A DNA stretch of 64,000 nt from Pseudomonas sp. GD03944 (GCF_029839275.1 NZ_JAOCAH010000011.1:1-64000); one strand, 5' to 3'; counted from the stretch's first letter, positions 36,520 to 45,005 are shown. Notes: generated from the letters alone by a model not told the origin. A program made the numbers and translations.

Positions 36520-38004
36520 ATGACATCCAGCGAAGCGATGCCCGAGCAGGGCCAAGTGTCACCAGCCAGTCACCAGCGCTGTCACCAGAAACGGCCTCAG
36601 CGCCTGTCTGTATGGCACTATCGCCGTAACGGCATCTACTACCTCAGAGTCCGCCCTCGGGGCTGTGCAATCCGCAGCCTCGCAGTTTCCCTCCGCACCA
36701 CCGATAGGCCTACAGCAATGACGCTTTCCCAGGACATCCTTCAGGCCCTGGCTATCTTTCATCTTGATCGCCCCGAGGCAGACTGGCCGATTCTCAAAGA
36801 GCGCCTGCTGGAGATCGCACATGACGCCCTGAGTGGTGCAAACAGCGATAGCTGCCTGTCGGCCTACGACATGATCTATGACGACCTCTCCATATCGCTC
36901 GCACAGGCAGCAGCCAAAGCACCGTTGAATGTGGATCAACACAAGGCACTGGACATTGGGCGAGAGATCGTAAAGGCCGCGCAAGCCCGCCTGAAGGGCA
37001 ACACCAAGCCCCTCATGGGAGTTATCGAGCGCCTGGAGGGCCCGGATTCGGGTAGCGCACTGCCTCACGAGTCCTCCTCCCTATCTGTAGGCTCCCCCAC
37101 TGGCCCAATCACCTTCGAGGCTCTCGCTGAGCTGTTCATCAGTGAACGTCGCGGCAACGTCGAGGATTCGACCCTTCGGGCCATCCAGTCGAACTGCCGG
37201 ACCCTATCCAGCCTGCTGGGTGACCTCGATATCAGGACCCACACAAGGGCTGACATGGTGGCACTCAAGGAAAAAGTCACAGATGGCCGCAAGCCGCTGA
37301 CCGTCAATAAGCTACTGACTCAGCTCTCGACCGTAATGGACTGGGCAAAGAACAACGGCCATATCGAGCGGGCCTTCGATAAGGGCCTGAAGATCGAACG
37401 GGGCGCAGAGAGCGACCGCAAGCCCTTTTCAAGGGACCAAGTGGCTACCATCATGGCCTACGCTAACGGCTTGCCAGCAGACGACTGGAAACGCTGGGCG
37501 CTTTCCCTTGGCGTCCTTACAGGTGCCCGAATTGGCGAGCTTTATCAGCTCACCCAGGCCGATGTTAAGCAGATTGGCGGAATCACCGTCATCGATATCA
37601 ACAAGGATGAGAGAGGCAAGAAGCTGAAGAATGATTTCTCGGTGCGACAGGTCCCGCTCGTCGATGGGGTACACGGGTTCTCCCTCGGTGCATTCCTCGA
37701 ATGGGTCGCCGGGGAGCCAGGGAAGCTGTTCAAGGCCAAGGCCCACTACTTCAACAAGCCGCTCAATGATGCGCTGCGCGAACCACTGGGTCTTGCCGCA
37801 GGTAGCGACCAGTCGTTCCACTCGCTCCGGCATTCTCTATCGGGTCTGCTGAAAGCCGCCGCGACGCCTGAAGTGGTCGCACAGAGCATCACTGGACATA
37901 GCTCGGGCAACATCACCTACGATCTCTACGCAGGCTCTCAGCGGGTTCCGGTGAAGACCCTGCATGCTGCGCTGCGCAATGCCTTCGAGGCATTTATACG
38001 ATGA
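36520..38004 (+). CDS. Tyrosine recombinase/integrase of the island
   Basis: A 494-residue phage-type integrase: an N-terminal arm-binding region, a SAM-like core-binding domain (about residues 196-290) and a catalytic domain. Catalytic residues are Arg337 (TGARIGEL), His434 and Arg437 (HSLRH), His460 (TGHSSG) and Tyr470 (or Tyr467). It starts 30 bp after the left repeat and reads away from it. It should catalyse insertion into and excision from the DUF6231 3' end. Its first codons contain three TGTCACCA-type repeats. A 38-codon ORF overlaps its stop. Confidence 0.95.
   Translation: MTSSEAMPEQGQVSPASHQRCHQKRPQRLSVWHYRRNGIYYLRVRPRGCAIRSLAVSLRTTDRPTAMTLSQDILQALAIFHLDRPEADWPILKERLLEIAHDALSGANSDSCLSAYDMIYDDLSISLAQAAAKAPLNVDQHKALDIGREIVKAAQARLKGNTKPLMGVIERLEGPDSGSALPHESSSLSVGSPTGPITFEALAELFISERRGNVEDSTLRAIQSNCRTLSSLLGDLDIRTHTRADMVALKEKVTDGRKPLTVNKLLTQLSTVMDWAKNNGHIERAFDKGLKIERGAESDRKPFSRDQVATIMAYANGLPADDWKRWALSLGVLTGARIGELYQLTQADVKQIGGITVIDINKDERGKKLKNDFSVRQVPLVDGVHGFSLGAFLEWVAGEPGKLFKAKAHYFNKPLNDALREPLGLAAGSDQSFHSLRHSLSGLLKAAATPEVVAQSITGHSSGNITYDLYAGSQRVPVKTLHAALRNAFEAFIR
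36557..36587 (+). repeat. Left arm repeats, three TGTCACCA copies
   Basis: TGTCACCA at 36557 and 36580 and AGTCACCA at 36568, spaced 11 and 12 bases, i.e. about one helical turn. The same octamer occurs three times at the right end in the same orientation. They lie in the first codons of the integrase gene. I infer integrase arm-type binding sites. Confidence 0.6.
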
Positions 38005-38117
38005 GCATCTGGGAGTTCATTGGTGTCCTCACCCTGGCCATCGTGATATTCGTTTGCATGCTGGACACTGACTGGAAGCGCAGGCTACTGCGGCACCATG
38101 GAGAAAAGAACTCGTAG
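38001..38117 (+). CDS. Predicted 38-residue membrane protein
   Basis: ATG at 38001 overlaps the integrase stop (ATGA), so it would be translated by coupling. The product MSIWEFIGVLTLAIVIFVCM... has one hydrophobic helix (about residues 4-20) followed by a basic tail DTDWKRRLLRHHGEKNS. Too short for family assignment. It could be an accessory for the integrase, a toxin-like small membrane protein or chance; the helix plus basic tail and the coupled start make it credible. Confidence 0.5.
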   Translation: MSIWEFIGVLTLAIVIFVCMLDTDWKRRLLRHHGEKNS

Positions 38118-38506
38118 CTGAACTTAGGGCAGCAATGTGATCGAGCTGTTGACGCCGCTGCCCTGTATCACTACCATCCGCCGCAAATTGCCTCCGGGCA
38201 AAACGCAAGCAACACCCCCTCCGCTTCACCCAACGCAACGCAATGTAAAGAACCCGGACCCTCGGACCTCAGCAAGAGGAGCTTTACTGTGCCTGCCATA
38301 TCGTTGGTCATCCATATACAACTCACCCGAACCACACACCACCGTACTTAATCCGTGGTGCGCTTTGGCTCGACCTCCGAACGCTGTACGCAATCTCAGC
38401 GTCACGCCCCTCACCGCAGTTGCCTGACTGCACACCCCGAAATAGACGCATATACCCGCGCCTGGGAGTCTGGGTGCGCCCCCACTATTTGAATCAAGGA
38501 GAGATC
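38118..38506 (+). other. Non-coding stretch with a possible promoter
   Basis: No supported gene in about 390 bp. A weak sigma-70-like pair is visible: TTGACG at 38149 and TACCAT at 38172 with a 17-bp spacer, which could drive the next gene. Confidence 0.35.
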
Positions 38507-38977
38507 ATGCCAATTACAGCAAATACCACTCATGATGAAGTCTTGGCCCAAACCATCATCCTGCTCAACGACTTACGCCATGCCCTTGACCTAATTCGAG
38601 TCGAGACAGAGCGCGAAGAATTAGCGTTCGCTGTGCAGAACACTAAGGGACACTTTGCAGCTCTGCGTGAGGAGCTGGAAGACACCATTGCCCATCGCGG
38701 CGGACAGAAGCTTGCTCTGCTGGCTGAAGAGCTTGAGCGCGAATATGGCGTTGTAGACGACGATGAGGTCTTCTCGATTGGCGAGCTTCGGGAAATGGCG
38801 AAGGCCTCCCCTCGCGCTCTTGATAGCTCTTATCGTTCAATTCATAAAGCGTGGAAAGCCAGCGTATCCTCATGCCAGTTTGAGCAGTATCTAAACTCCA
38901 CGGGCACTACAACATCATTTGAGTGGCAGGTGAAACACACCCTTCGGGCCTATTTTCACGAAGCGAAAGCGCTTTAA
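38507..38977 (+). CDS. Hypothetical protein of the island
   Basis: A 156-residue acidic, mainly helical soluble protein with no family I recognise (MPITANTTHDEVLAQTIILLNDLRHALDLI...). It has a likely coiled-coil part around residues 60-90 (LREELEDTIAHRGGQKLALLAEEL). AAGGAGAG lies 7 bases before the ATG at 38507, which settles the start over the longer open frame. It is in the element between the integrase and the KilA-N gene; regulation or defence roles are possible but unsupported. Confidence 0.6.
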   Translation: MPITANTTHDEVLAQTIILLNDLRHALDLIRVETEREELAFAVQNTKGHFAALREELEDTIAHRGGQKLALLAEELEREYGVVDDDEVFSIGELREMAKASPRALDSSYRSIHKAWKASVSSCQFEQYLNSTGTTTSFEWQVKHTLRAYFHEAKAL

Positions 38978-39031
38978 GCCAAGCAAATCCCCTCACTGGG
39001 AGACGGCACAACGTTTCCCAGGAGGTGGAGC

Positions 39032-39553
39032 ATGCAACCTATTACCGGCGACCTTTCAACCAGCAATTCTCAGTACAAGCGGTGGGCAGCCCGGCGACGC
39101 ACTTGCCCCCACCTAATCACCGACGCTGCTACAGCGGCCAACTCAATGCATCGAATACCAAACGCTGCTCCGAAGCATTCAGAGCCAACCGGGCCCAGGA
39201 GGGGGCGCCCGGCACTGAAAACAGAAAACCCGCTGGTGAATCTCATACCGTTCCTCTCGCTTAGCCGGCCTCGATGGTTCGACGATATCGTTTACGGCTC
39301 GATAGCCACGTCCGTCAGCACAAGCCAGGGGCGATTGAATGTACAGCCTGGGCAAGTCATCGCTGCCCTTCACCTCAGGACAATTTCAGTGGCCACACTT
39401 GGGCAGCAAGGTAATTCGAGCAGAGGGCTACAGTCGGTCGCCCAGGCTGCGAGACATTGCTTGAGGGGCGTCGAGCACTATCTGCACCGGCACCCACAAG
39501 TACGGGCACGACTGGAAGCGGAAATCGACCCTGCCAGCGGGACCGGGAATTAG
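39032..39553 (+). CDS. Hypothetical protein of the island
   Basis: A 173-residue predicted protein that I do not recognise. It has an Arg/Pro-rich middle (GPRRGRPALKTENP) and a helical C-terminus (GLQSVAQAARHCLRGVEHYLHRHPQVRARLEAEI). The support is a strong ribosome site, AGGAGGTGG, just before the ATG; codon use is not strongly biased, so it could be a spurious frame. No membrane segment or signal is present. Confidence 0.5.
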   Translation: MQPITGDLSTSNSQYKRWAARRRTCPHLITDAATAANSMHRIPNAAPKHSEPTGPRRGRPALKTENPLVNLIPFLSLSRPRWFDDIVYGSIATSVSTSQGRLNVQPGQVIAALHLRTISVATLGQQGNSSRGLQSVAQAARHCLRGVEHYLHRHPQVRARLEAEIDPASGTGN

Positions 39554-39959
39554 CGCAGGGTATAGAAGGGGTAACTTTAGGACGACACTGCGGCTGCCTG
39601 GACGAACCTCTTGGATCAGCAGGGAGCCGCCAGTTGGACCGCAGCTAAACGCCATCGAGCAAAGAGGCGACACCAGAGATATGGCGCCACAGCCAAAAAC
39701 CCTCACTTTTAGGGAAGGGGGCCCCAAAGCTCTCTACTTAAAGCTCCCTGCCTGCTTCTCTTCGTTGTAATTGGTGATCAGCAGTTCTTCTGAGCTGAGC
39801 ATCAGCAACGAATCACCACCCTCGCCCGTCGCTGGGCATCCCCACCAACACAGTTCTTCCGATTGCTCCTCGTGCCTACTGCCAGTCCCTCGTGTCGTGG
39901 GTCTGTGTGCTGGCCATGGGAAGCGAACGCGGGGAGCAATCGAAAGGAAATACGACATT
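39554..39959 (+). other. Non-coding stretch before the KilA-N gene
   Basis: About 400 bp with no gene I can support. An open frame extends upstream of the KilA-N start here, but it is Ser/Pro-rich and lacks a ribosome site. It probably holds the KilA-N promoter. Confidence 0.4.
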
Positions 39960-40721
39960 ATGAGTATCGCAAGCATGGACGCTGAGCCGTCCGAACAACT
40001 GCCCATCGTGATCGAAGGAATAACCTTCCAGCCCAACTCGGAAGGCCTATGGTCTCTTACCGAGATCTACAAGGCGCTACCTGAGCTGACCAAACCGCCA
40101 GCCCAGTGGCGTGGCCGTGAACGTGACTACTTTGAGCGATGTGCAAATTTGCATATCGTCCACGGTGACCAAGGCGGCACCTGGGCAACTGAACGCGCCA
40201 CCATTGCTTATGCGATGGCCTGTTCTTTGGACTTCTATGTCATGGTCGTGGATGCCTTTGTCATCATGCGCAATGACGCCATCTTGTCCGCTCGAATGGC
40301 TTCTCTGGCTTTGGCCGAGAAAGACAAGCTCCTGGCCGACAACATGCCCAAGGCAAGCGCGCTGATGCTCAAGGCTGCGGGTCATGGCATCTCTTGGACA
40401 GACGCATGCCGGGCCGCAAAGATCAAACAACCAGGGCTCGCCAAGCAGTACCTGCTGGCAATCAAGAAGTTTTGTAAGAGGTTCGACCATGTCCTGGGGG
40501 TCGATGTTATCCGCCCTAACCCACAGGCGTTCGAGCTTGGCTACTTCAAGCGCCACGTAGGACCGTACGGAAGCATGGAAGGCTGGAAAGTGTCTGATAG
40601 AGGCGTTAACTGGCTTGAAAACCGGGCCGACGAGATCAACGCAGCAATCCAAGAGCGAAACAGGCGGGTAGCCAAGTCTCGGCGTGAACAGCAGAAGGTC
40701 TTAGCCAAGCTGGCGGGTTAG
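39960..40721 (+). CDS. KilA-N-like DNA-binding protein
   Basis: A 253-residue protein whose N-terminal half resembles the KilA-N fold of phage antirepressors: WSLTEIYKALPELTKPPAQWRGRERDYFERC (about residues 29-60), then GGTWATERATIAYAMACSLDFYVMVVDAF. The C-terminal half is basic and helical with RNRRVAKSRREQQKVLAKL. It is likely to bind DNA and regulate element genes. Start is the ATG at 39960 with GAAAGGAAA upstream. Antirepressor or excision control is inferred from KilA-N relatives. Confidence 0.75.
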   Translation: MSIASMDAEPSEQLPIVIEGITFQPNSEGLWSLTEIYKALPELTKPPAQWRGRERDYFERCANLHIVHGDQGGTWATERATIAYAMACSLDFYVMVVDAFVIMRNDAILSARMASLALAEKDKLLADNMPKASALMLKAAGHGISWTDACRAAKIKQPGLAKQYLLAIKKFCKRFDHVLGVDVIRPNPQAFELGYFKRHVGPYGSMEGWKVSDRGVNWLENRADEINAAIQERNRRVAKSRREQQKVLAKLAG

Positions 40722-41082
40722 CCCAGTACGGCAGTTCATAACTGGGAGCTTCAGGCCCTTGGAGCCCCTAATGAAAAACCGATAGAAATTTTCGAGCCCC
40801 CATGCAATCAAGCTCGATACAGACACTCCCCCCGTGCCCGCCCCGTCCCCTGCTTGGGATATTCACCCGGTCGTCAATAGCCAACATCTCCTGCTCACTT
40901 GTGCTGACGGATCGTTGCCACGAGAACGACCTCACCGACCTCAATTGGGTACACCCTCAAGACCACAGCTCCGTGAATACGCCTGACCACTCACTATCGT
41001 ATTCATTAGGGTTTACTTTAGCCTTGAATACAACGATCATCAGTGCATCTAAACCCTAATGAACACAAAAGGGAGGCTATAG
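40722..41082 (+). other. Non-coding stretch before the serine recombinase
   Basis: About 360 bp. It contains a low-complexity open frame at 40802-41059 with no ribosome site, which I reject, and the 14-bp inverted repeat described separately. The last 20 bases carry AGGGAGGC, the ribosome site of the next gene. Confidence 0.5.
41002..41063. repeat. Perfect 14-bp inverted repeat upstream of the recombinase
   Basis: TTCATTAGGGTTTA (41002-41015) and TAAACCCTAATGAA (41050-41063) are exact inverse complements, 34 bases apart and ending 19 bp before the recombinase start. It may be the recombination (res-like) site or an operator for the recombinase. Confidence 0.65.
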
Positions 41083-41631
41083 ATGGCACAGGTCGGCTAC
41101 AAACGAGTTAGCTCAACGGACCAGAACACTGCTCGCCAATTGGATGGCATAGCACTGGATGAGGTCTTCGAGGATCAGCTAAGTGGAGCGACCACAGATC
41201 GCCCTGCACTCCAAGAGATGCTCCGGTACGTCCGCAAGGGAGACACCATCCACGTCCACAGCATCGACCGCCTCGCACGCAGCCTCAAGGATCTGCTGGA
41301 GTTGGTGGAAGACCTCAAGGCTCGCGGCGTACAACTCCACTTCCACAGGGAGGGACTGCTTTTCACCAGCGAGAAGAATCACACCCAAGACCTGATGCTG
41401 AGCATGATGGGAGCAGTGGCTCAGTTTGAGCGCAGCATGATTCGTGAGAGGCAGGCCGAGGGAATCGCTAAAGCCAAGGCAGCGGGGGTCTATAAAGGCC
41501 GAAGCAAGACCGTGGACGACAGGGCAATCCAAAGTGCTATTCGTGGAGGATTGAGCTTCCGAAAGGCCGCAGAAAGTCTCGGCGTGAGTCTGAGTACTGT
41601 ACAACGTGCGATGAAGGGCCTCAGACCTTAG
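41083..41631 (+). CDS. Serine recombinase (resolvase/invertase family)
   Basis: A 182-residue small serine recombinase. The nucleophile is Ser10 in YKRVSSTDQN; the conserved RLARSLKDLLELV and MMGAVAQFERSMIRERQAEGIAKAKAAGVYKGR segments follow, and a Hin-type helix-turn-helix (GLSFRKAAESLGVSLSTVQRAM) is at the C-terminus. It could resolve dimers or invert a segment bounded by the upstream repeat. It sits next to the ABC-3C operon on the opposite strand. Confidence 0.93.
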   Translation: MAQVGYKRVSSTDQNTARQLDGIALDEVFEDQLSGATTDRPALQEMLRYVRKGDTIHVHSIDRLARSLKDLLELVEDLKARGVQLHFHREGLLFTSEKNHTQDLMLSMMGAVAQFERSMIRERQAEGIAKAKAAGVYKGRSKTVDDRAIQSAIRGGLSFRKAAESLGVSLSTVQRAMKGLRP

Positions 41632-41649
41632 ATCCTTAGATCCTTAGAT
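41626..41649 (+). repeat. Three tandem CCTTAGAT copies
   Basis: CCTTAGAT is repeated three times head to tail across the recombinase stop codon, then decays to CCTAAT. It is probably slippage-derived and marks the edge of the AT-rich segment. Confidence 0.7.
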
Positions 41650-41773
41650 CCTAATCTTCGCACCAGATTTTTTACTTTTAAATGCAAGAAGTGGTTATGA
41701 AAAAAACGCACCGTCTTCAAACTCGAAATAAGCCCAAACGACGACCACAAACAGCTAAAAGTCGAAGCTAAAA

Positions 41774-43513
41774 TTAGCTTTCATAATGCATATCCACTTG
41801 AACCCCCAAAACCTTACCTTCCGGACCACGATCATCAAGCTTAAGTACAACCTTCTGACTTAATAAGTCATAGTCTTCGTCATCCATTAAAGGACGCACC
41901 GCATTGAGCTGATCCTCATTTACGGAAGCAATATATTGAAAACCGAGCTCTTCCGACAAAGCTGCAGCCACCTTAAATAGGATTGCTCGCTGCCGCGGGT
42001 CAATATCACTAAACAACCGACTATCATGCCAGATAAATCTTACATCATGATTCGAGCGCAAGTAAGCAACGCTTAAGTCATAGCAAAACAATTTAACCGC
42101 ATTAATTCCATCTGAGCCATCCGCTTCAATCCTCACATCGAAGTCGTATCGCACTTTATTCTCACCAGAATTGTTTCCAAGGGTGATACCACAGGGCGAA
42201 TCTGGGTAAAACTCTCTTGCCAACTCCGAGAAGATAGACAGTCTCTCAGACCGCTCCAACTCTGTCTCATCAAGATATTCATTAGCTTTTAAATTTTCCT
42301 CAGCAAGCTGAAGTTTTATCTGAGCAGCTTCCTCTCGACTTTTATGTAATAACTGCTGATAGTCAAGAAGCTTTTGTAGCTTAGCCTTGGAATCCGAAAG
42401 TTGAGCACTTACAGCCGCATACTGATCAAGAGCCCTCTTGTCAGACAGGTAAGATAGCTTCCTATCGAGCTCCGCACCTTTCTCAGCAATTGCTTTAGCG
42501 GCTGCCGATATTTCTAATTCGGCCTTTCTCCTTTCCTGACTAAGACGAGTAAGTCGATTGCTCAAAATTTTCTTATGGAAATTTTCAACATCCGAAAGCG
42601 ACTTCAGAGCCTCTGCCTTGAAGGAGCTAAGCAGTTCGCCGTATACCACTTTAATTTTATCAAGAGATATATCTCCACGAGTCTCCATGCTGCGCTTTAT
42701 ATTTTCAACCGAGCTCTCGTATATAATCTTCTTATTCTTTAACTCTCTCAGCTCAGAAGCAAGTCGATTCGCAACCTTTTCTATCTCGTAATAATCCTCA
42801 GCAACTCTAAACCCCTCAAGATCCGCAACGTAACGATCTACTTGCTCCTGCAGAAGCTTAGCTTGCAAAGAAGCATCTTTGTTACCAGTGTAATACTCTT
42901 TTATGAACGGATCAGCCTTGAAGTTTTTCTCAAACTGCTCAACTTGTACCTGCCGACTGCGAAGATTATATTTTTTCTCCACCAAGGATATATCCAGCCC
43001 AAGAAGAAAGACATTCCTCAACAGCGTAGTATATGGCTCACGATCAGAGCTTGTAACCTTAGGGTCGTTATAATCGGCCTTTGTTCGGCGGATAAAACGA
43101 GGAATCAAAGACCTGAAGCTTAGCTGTCCTCCCGTTGCAAACGCCGGAATTTCAAATGTCCCTTTTTCAAGGACCTCATTGAAAGCCTTTAGCTTTAGCA
43201 CTTCCTCGTTAAGCAAAACCTCTCCCTGTTTATCCGTCGAACGAATAACGTGGAAAAGGCGCCCCTTAAGAGTAAAAACCAGGTGGAATTCCCACCCAGG
43301 AAGATGCTCCTTGAATGCTTTATTTGAATTGGAGCCCAGACAGAAATGGACAATTTCAACAAGTAGAGATTTACCAACGCCATTATATGACTTATTGTCA
43401 TTATCAACAGAAGAGGCATCCTGCCTCGACCCCATAATAAGAGAGATACCAACATCATTAAACCTTACCCTCTTAAAACTTTCGCGATTTGCATACAACT
43501 CAACTAAGCGCAT
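41774..43513 (-). CDS. ABC-3C system ATPase, DUF2326 family
   Basis: A 579-residue SMC/RecN-like ABC ATPase. Walker A is NGVGKS (residues 44-49), in SYNGVGKSLLVEIVHFCLG; a long central coiled coil spans about residues 190-410; the C-terminal head has the Walker B-like FIWHDS (493-498) followed by a DIDPRQ segment, as in DUF2326 proteins. In ABC-3C systems this ATPase is thought to sense invading nucleic acid and license the effector. It overlaps the middle component by 10 bases. AT-rich codon use differs from the chromosome. Confidence 0.85.
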   Translation of the reverse strand: MRLVELYANRESFKRVRFNDVGISLIMGSRQDASSVDNDNKSYNGVGKSLLVEIVHFCLGSNSNKAFKEHLPGWEFHLVFTLKGRLFHVIRSTDKQGEVLLNEEVLKLKAFNEVLEKGTFEIPAFATGGQLSFRSLIPRFIRRTKADYNDPKVTSSDREPYTTLLRNVFLLGLDISLVEKKYNLRSRQVQVEQFEKNFKADPFIKEYYTGNKDASLQAKLLQEQVDRYVADLEGFRVAEDYYEIEKVANRLASELRELKNKKIIYESSVENIKRSMETRGDISLDKIKVVYGELLSSFKAEALKSLSDVENFHKKILSNRLTRLSQERRKAELEISAAAKAIAEKGAELDRKLSYLSDKRALDQYAAVSAQLSDSKAKLQKLLDYQQLLHKSREEAAQIKLQLAEENLKANEYLDETELERSERLSIFSELAREFYPDSPCGITLGNNSGENKVRYDFDVRIEADGSDGINAVKLFCYDLSVAYLRSNHDVRFIWHDSRLFSDIDPRQRAILFKVAAALSEELGFQYIASVNEDQLNAVRPLMDDEDYDLLSQKVVLKLDDRGPEGKVLGVQVDMHYES

Positions 43514-43764
43514 GACACCACATCCTTTCTTAGCCTTACAATCTCGCCATGCGCATTAAGATCAATCGCCCCAAAGGCATACAAGGCATCGAGAGCAAGT
43601 AACATATTATCAAAACTCTGATAGGCCGGATACTTGGATGACTCCCGCTCAAACGCGCGCCACAACTGATCCAACGTAATAGGCTCGACCACTTTTTCAA
43701 GAATAAAAGAGCCAAACCCTAAGAGCGACTCTGCAAAGCTTATATGTTTAGCAGGCATTAACAT
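43504..43764 (-). CDS. ABC-3C system middle component 6
   Basis: An 86-residue protein resembling middle component 6 of ABC-three-component systems: MLMPAKHISFAESLLGFGSFILEKV, then a winged-helix-like part (TLDQLWRAFERESS...NMLLALDALYAFGAI). The short middle component probably bridges ATPase and effector or binds DNA. ATG at 43762-43764 follows GAGGAG by seven bases. Its start overlaps the effector's end by 17 bases and its end overlaps the ATPase start by 10. Confidence 0.75.
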   Translation of the reverse strand: MLMPAKHISFAESLLGFGSFILEKVVEPITLDQLWRAFERESSKYPAYQSFDNMLLALDALYAFGAIDLNAHGEIVRLRKDVVSCA

Positions 43765-44710
43765 ACGCGGGCTCCTCAAAAATATCACAAGTCTCAAAGT
43801 ACTTTGACATCACGACAAGTGCCGCATCTTTTTTTAACCTATCTTTTGCACCATTACCACTCAATGGAGCCATACGATCCAATATATAAGCAAACCGCAA
43901 ATCTCCGATGGAGGAACCCGACTGAGAGCTTGTAATCAACGCAATGCTTTCCGCATAGTACCCTGCCAGATGGTCGCGCAGACTTTGCTTTGCAAAATCA
44001 CTATTCTTCGACAAATAGTCATCTACCTGCCAGACCTCAACCTGCTTCCCTCTAAGCCAAGCCCCGCACAACCCTAACTGATTAAATTTTATTTTATCTT
44101 CAAAATCGGGACTTATTAGCTTTGAACCAAGATCCATCTCAGGCGGCGAGTTTAAGATATGACCAATGACCTCCCCTAAAACCCCATAATCCAAAAACTC
44201 CCCGCTATTAAAATCTGGAACGCCTCCAATAATCATCATCATCTGATCTTCGGAGAGAGCGATAAACTCATCCTCCAGATTCTTATTCAAAAAAACATTA
44301 GCCCCTTTCAATCCATGCGAAGCTTTTATCGAAGCCAACGCTCCATCAATTTCTATATTCGTCCCTTTGTACTTATCATTAAAGACAAAAATATACTCCT
44401 GCGGAACGCATATTTTACTCCAATAGGGTATTAATTTGTCTTGAAAATCTTCCTGCGCCTTCTTAATAGCCGCTACTTTTGTAACACTTGGATTTTGAGG
44501 GGCATAAACCTGATAATAACGACCGAAGGCTGCTTCATATCCATCATTCCCTCTATCTCCTTGATTCCCGTAAGGCTGAACTTTCACGAAGCCAGGGCGA
44601 GAATACGACATAATCTGACCAAAAAAATTCTCAAACTCGAAACCTTCAGCTCGATGAACTTTCACTTGAAACATTAACCTTGCAAGCATCTTCTTTTCTG
44701 TCGGATTCAT
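43748..44710 (-). CDS. ABC-3C effector, restriction-endonuclease-like
   Basis: A 320-residue protein, first gene of the operon. Its N-terminal half looks like a PD-(D/E)XK-type nuclease fold: FEFENFFGQIMSY, GNQGDRGNDGYEAAFGRYYQVYAP, in which an Asp-rich turn precedes a strand where the canonical lysine is replaced (QVY). The C-terminal half is the ABC-3C C-terminal domain, ending LGLCGAWLRGKQVEVWQVDDYL and a helical tail. It would be unleashed by the ATPase. Start is the ATG at 44708-44710, with AAGGAG 11 bases upstream. Nuclease activity is predicted, not shown. Confidence 0.7.
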   Translation of the reverse strand: MNPTEKKMLARLMFQVKVHRAEGFEFENFFGQIMSYSRPGFVKVQPYGNQGDRGNDGYEAAFGRYYQVYAPQNPSVTKVAAIKKAQEDFQDKLIPYWSKICVPQEYIFVFNDKYKGTNIEIDGALASIKASHGLKGANVFLNKNLEDEFIALSEDQMMMIIGGVPDFNSGEFLDYGVLGEVIGHILNSPPEMDLGSKLISPDFEDKIKFNQLGLCGAWLRGKQVEVWQVDDYLSKNSDFAKQSLRDHLAGYYAESIALITSSQSGSSIGDLRFAYILDRMAPLSGNGAKDRLKKDAALVVMSKYFETCDIFEEPAYVNAC

Positions 44711-45005
44711 CGCAGCCCGCACTCCTTACGGCACATGGCGCCCCCTCACAGCGAGATAAAGACGCGCCATCTCCGATCCGTTACCCATCGAAAACAGAGA
44801 AAATCGAGCCCCCATTCTATTGGGAAGCCTTTTGAAAATCTCCCTACCCTTGGGAGCATTCTGTACCAACACAGATCGCCTGTGGCTTGAAGGTTCGCCC
44901 GCTGTCCCCGACACTGTCACCAAGCCTGTCACCATCATGTCACCAGAACCACTTGAGTCCCCCCTATGAAGCCCGCTACGCTTGGTCTGCCGCCAGCCTC
45001 CTCCC
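44711..45005 (-). other. ABC-3C promoter region and right arm of the element
   Basis: No gene is supported. It contains the leader of the ABC-3C operon, then the right-end TGTCACCA repeats. TCGAGCCCCCAT at about 44807 also occurs at about 40788, a short shared block of unknown meaning. Confidence 0.5.
44903..44945 (+). repeat. Right arm repeats, TGTCACCA copies
   Basis: TGTCACCA at 44915, 44927 and 44938, spaced 12 and 11 bases, with a decayed copy TGTCCCCG at 44903. They have the same orientation as the left set. Candidate integrase arm sites. Confidence 0.6.

Noticed and set aside
40142..40154. TGCAAATTTGCAT inside the KilA-N gene, matching the LysR palindrome
   Set aside because: It is in coding sequence in an unrelated context; a single match of this length could be chance.
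40802..41059. An 85-codon open frame before the serine recombinase
   Set aside because: No ribosome site, mixed composition, and it overlaps the inverted repeat.
41626..41655. CCTTAGAT tandem repeats as a CRISPR array
   Set aside because: The unit is 8 bp with no spacers; it is a simple tandem repeat.
44726..44938. A 70-codon open frame at the right end of the element
   Set aside because: No ribosome site or protein-like composition; it overlaps the arm repeats.
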